Of a stretch of 64,000 bases of DNA, positions 63,896 through 64,000 are shown in pieces. The notes beneath the pieces were generated by a model that was not told the DNA's origin, ran no database searches, and saw only the letters and a program-made list of their open reading frames with translations. A program made the translations under genes and the position numbers. Numbering within the stretch: the stretch's first letter is position 1; each line of letters starts with the position of its first letter. The DNA is from G963664115 sp965263045 (GTDB lineage: Bacteria; Acidobacteriota; Terriglobia; 20CM-2-55-15): contig CBDHGK010000041.1 of assembly GCA_965263045.1 (NCBI GenBank), positions 4,960,001 to 5,024,000 on the forward strand, written 5' to 3'.

Positions 63896-64000
63896 TCTAG
63901 CCCATAGTCTCTGCCTCGATCAAAGCGGCACCATAGCTTTGGCTGATTTATCCGATCCTGATATCAAGGAAAGTCCCCATCCCGACCGGTAAGGGAACCT
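63896..64000. other. Right edge, upstream of uvrA
   Basis: 105 bp with no gene or clear promoter visible. Confidence 0.4.

Overview
The window looks like a chromosomal segment of a GC-rich, Gram-negative, respiring heterotroph. Tat- and Sec-exported redox enzymes, c-type cytochromes, TonB-dependent receptors and DUF5916, DUF6152, DUF3179 and YVTN-propeller proteins are all present. That mix is common in Acidobacteriota and related environmental lineages, but the assignment is inference. No rRNA, tRNA or CRISPR array was found.

Layout. 1-4.8 kb (minus): an unusual lipid or acyl operon with a TPR/acyltransferase-like protein, an adenylating ligase fused to a carrier domain, and a truncated NeuD/PglD-like gene. 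5.1-7.7 kb: ABC-2 exporter (ATPase plus two permeases). 7.9-12.5 kb: periplasmic aldehyde oxidoreductase of PaoABC type, ending in a strong terminator. 12.6-18.1 kb: degenerate inositol-phosphatase-like protein, DUF6152, YVTN propeller, cytochrome c, DUF3179 and TauE/SafE transporter. 18.2-26.1 kb: a decayed accessory region. It holds the remains of a diversity-generating retroelement (DGR): a secreted collagen-like/DUF1566 target protein, a frameshifted avd, a 45-nt template-repeat remnant and no reverse transcriptase. An IS3 element carrying a nested IS256-type element interrupts the target. 26.1-29.7 kb: periplasmic sulfur/redox cluster (DsrE-like, TsdA-like cytochrome, phosphatase, SorA-like sulfite dehydrogenase). 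30-36 kb: DUF5916 protein, esterase, serC, metallo-beta-lactamase-fold protein and a dihaem-type cytochrome. 36.5-39.2 kb: a small CTAG-flanked element, IS1380 and a lectin-like secreted protein. 39.4-41.2 kb: CIRCE-controlled groEL.

41.2-51.1 kb: a protocatechuate/gallate 4,5-cleavage cluster (ligK-like aldolase, fused ligBA-like dioxygenase, ligC) split by an accessory block. The block resembles integron gene cassettes: GNAT and YjbR-like genes with attC-like sites, plus a glyoxalase gene. IS1380 interrupts the GNAT gene and IS256 interrupts the glyoxalase gene, and both reading frames are restored exactly when the insertion is removed. 51.5-56.2 kb: response-regulator pseudogene, PepSY membrane protein, double OsmC protein, and a cobalamin riboswitch followed by a cobQ remnant. 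56.4-63.9 kb: TonB receptor, tyrA, CPBP protease and uvrA.

Two families of dispersed palindromic repeats punctuate the window, mostly at or next to stop codons. Three 1441-bp copies of the same IS256-type element, one IS3 and two IS1380 elements show heavy and partly recent transposition.
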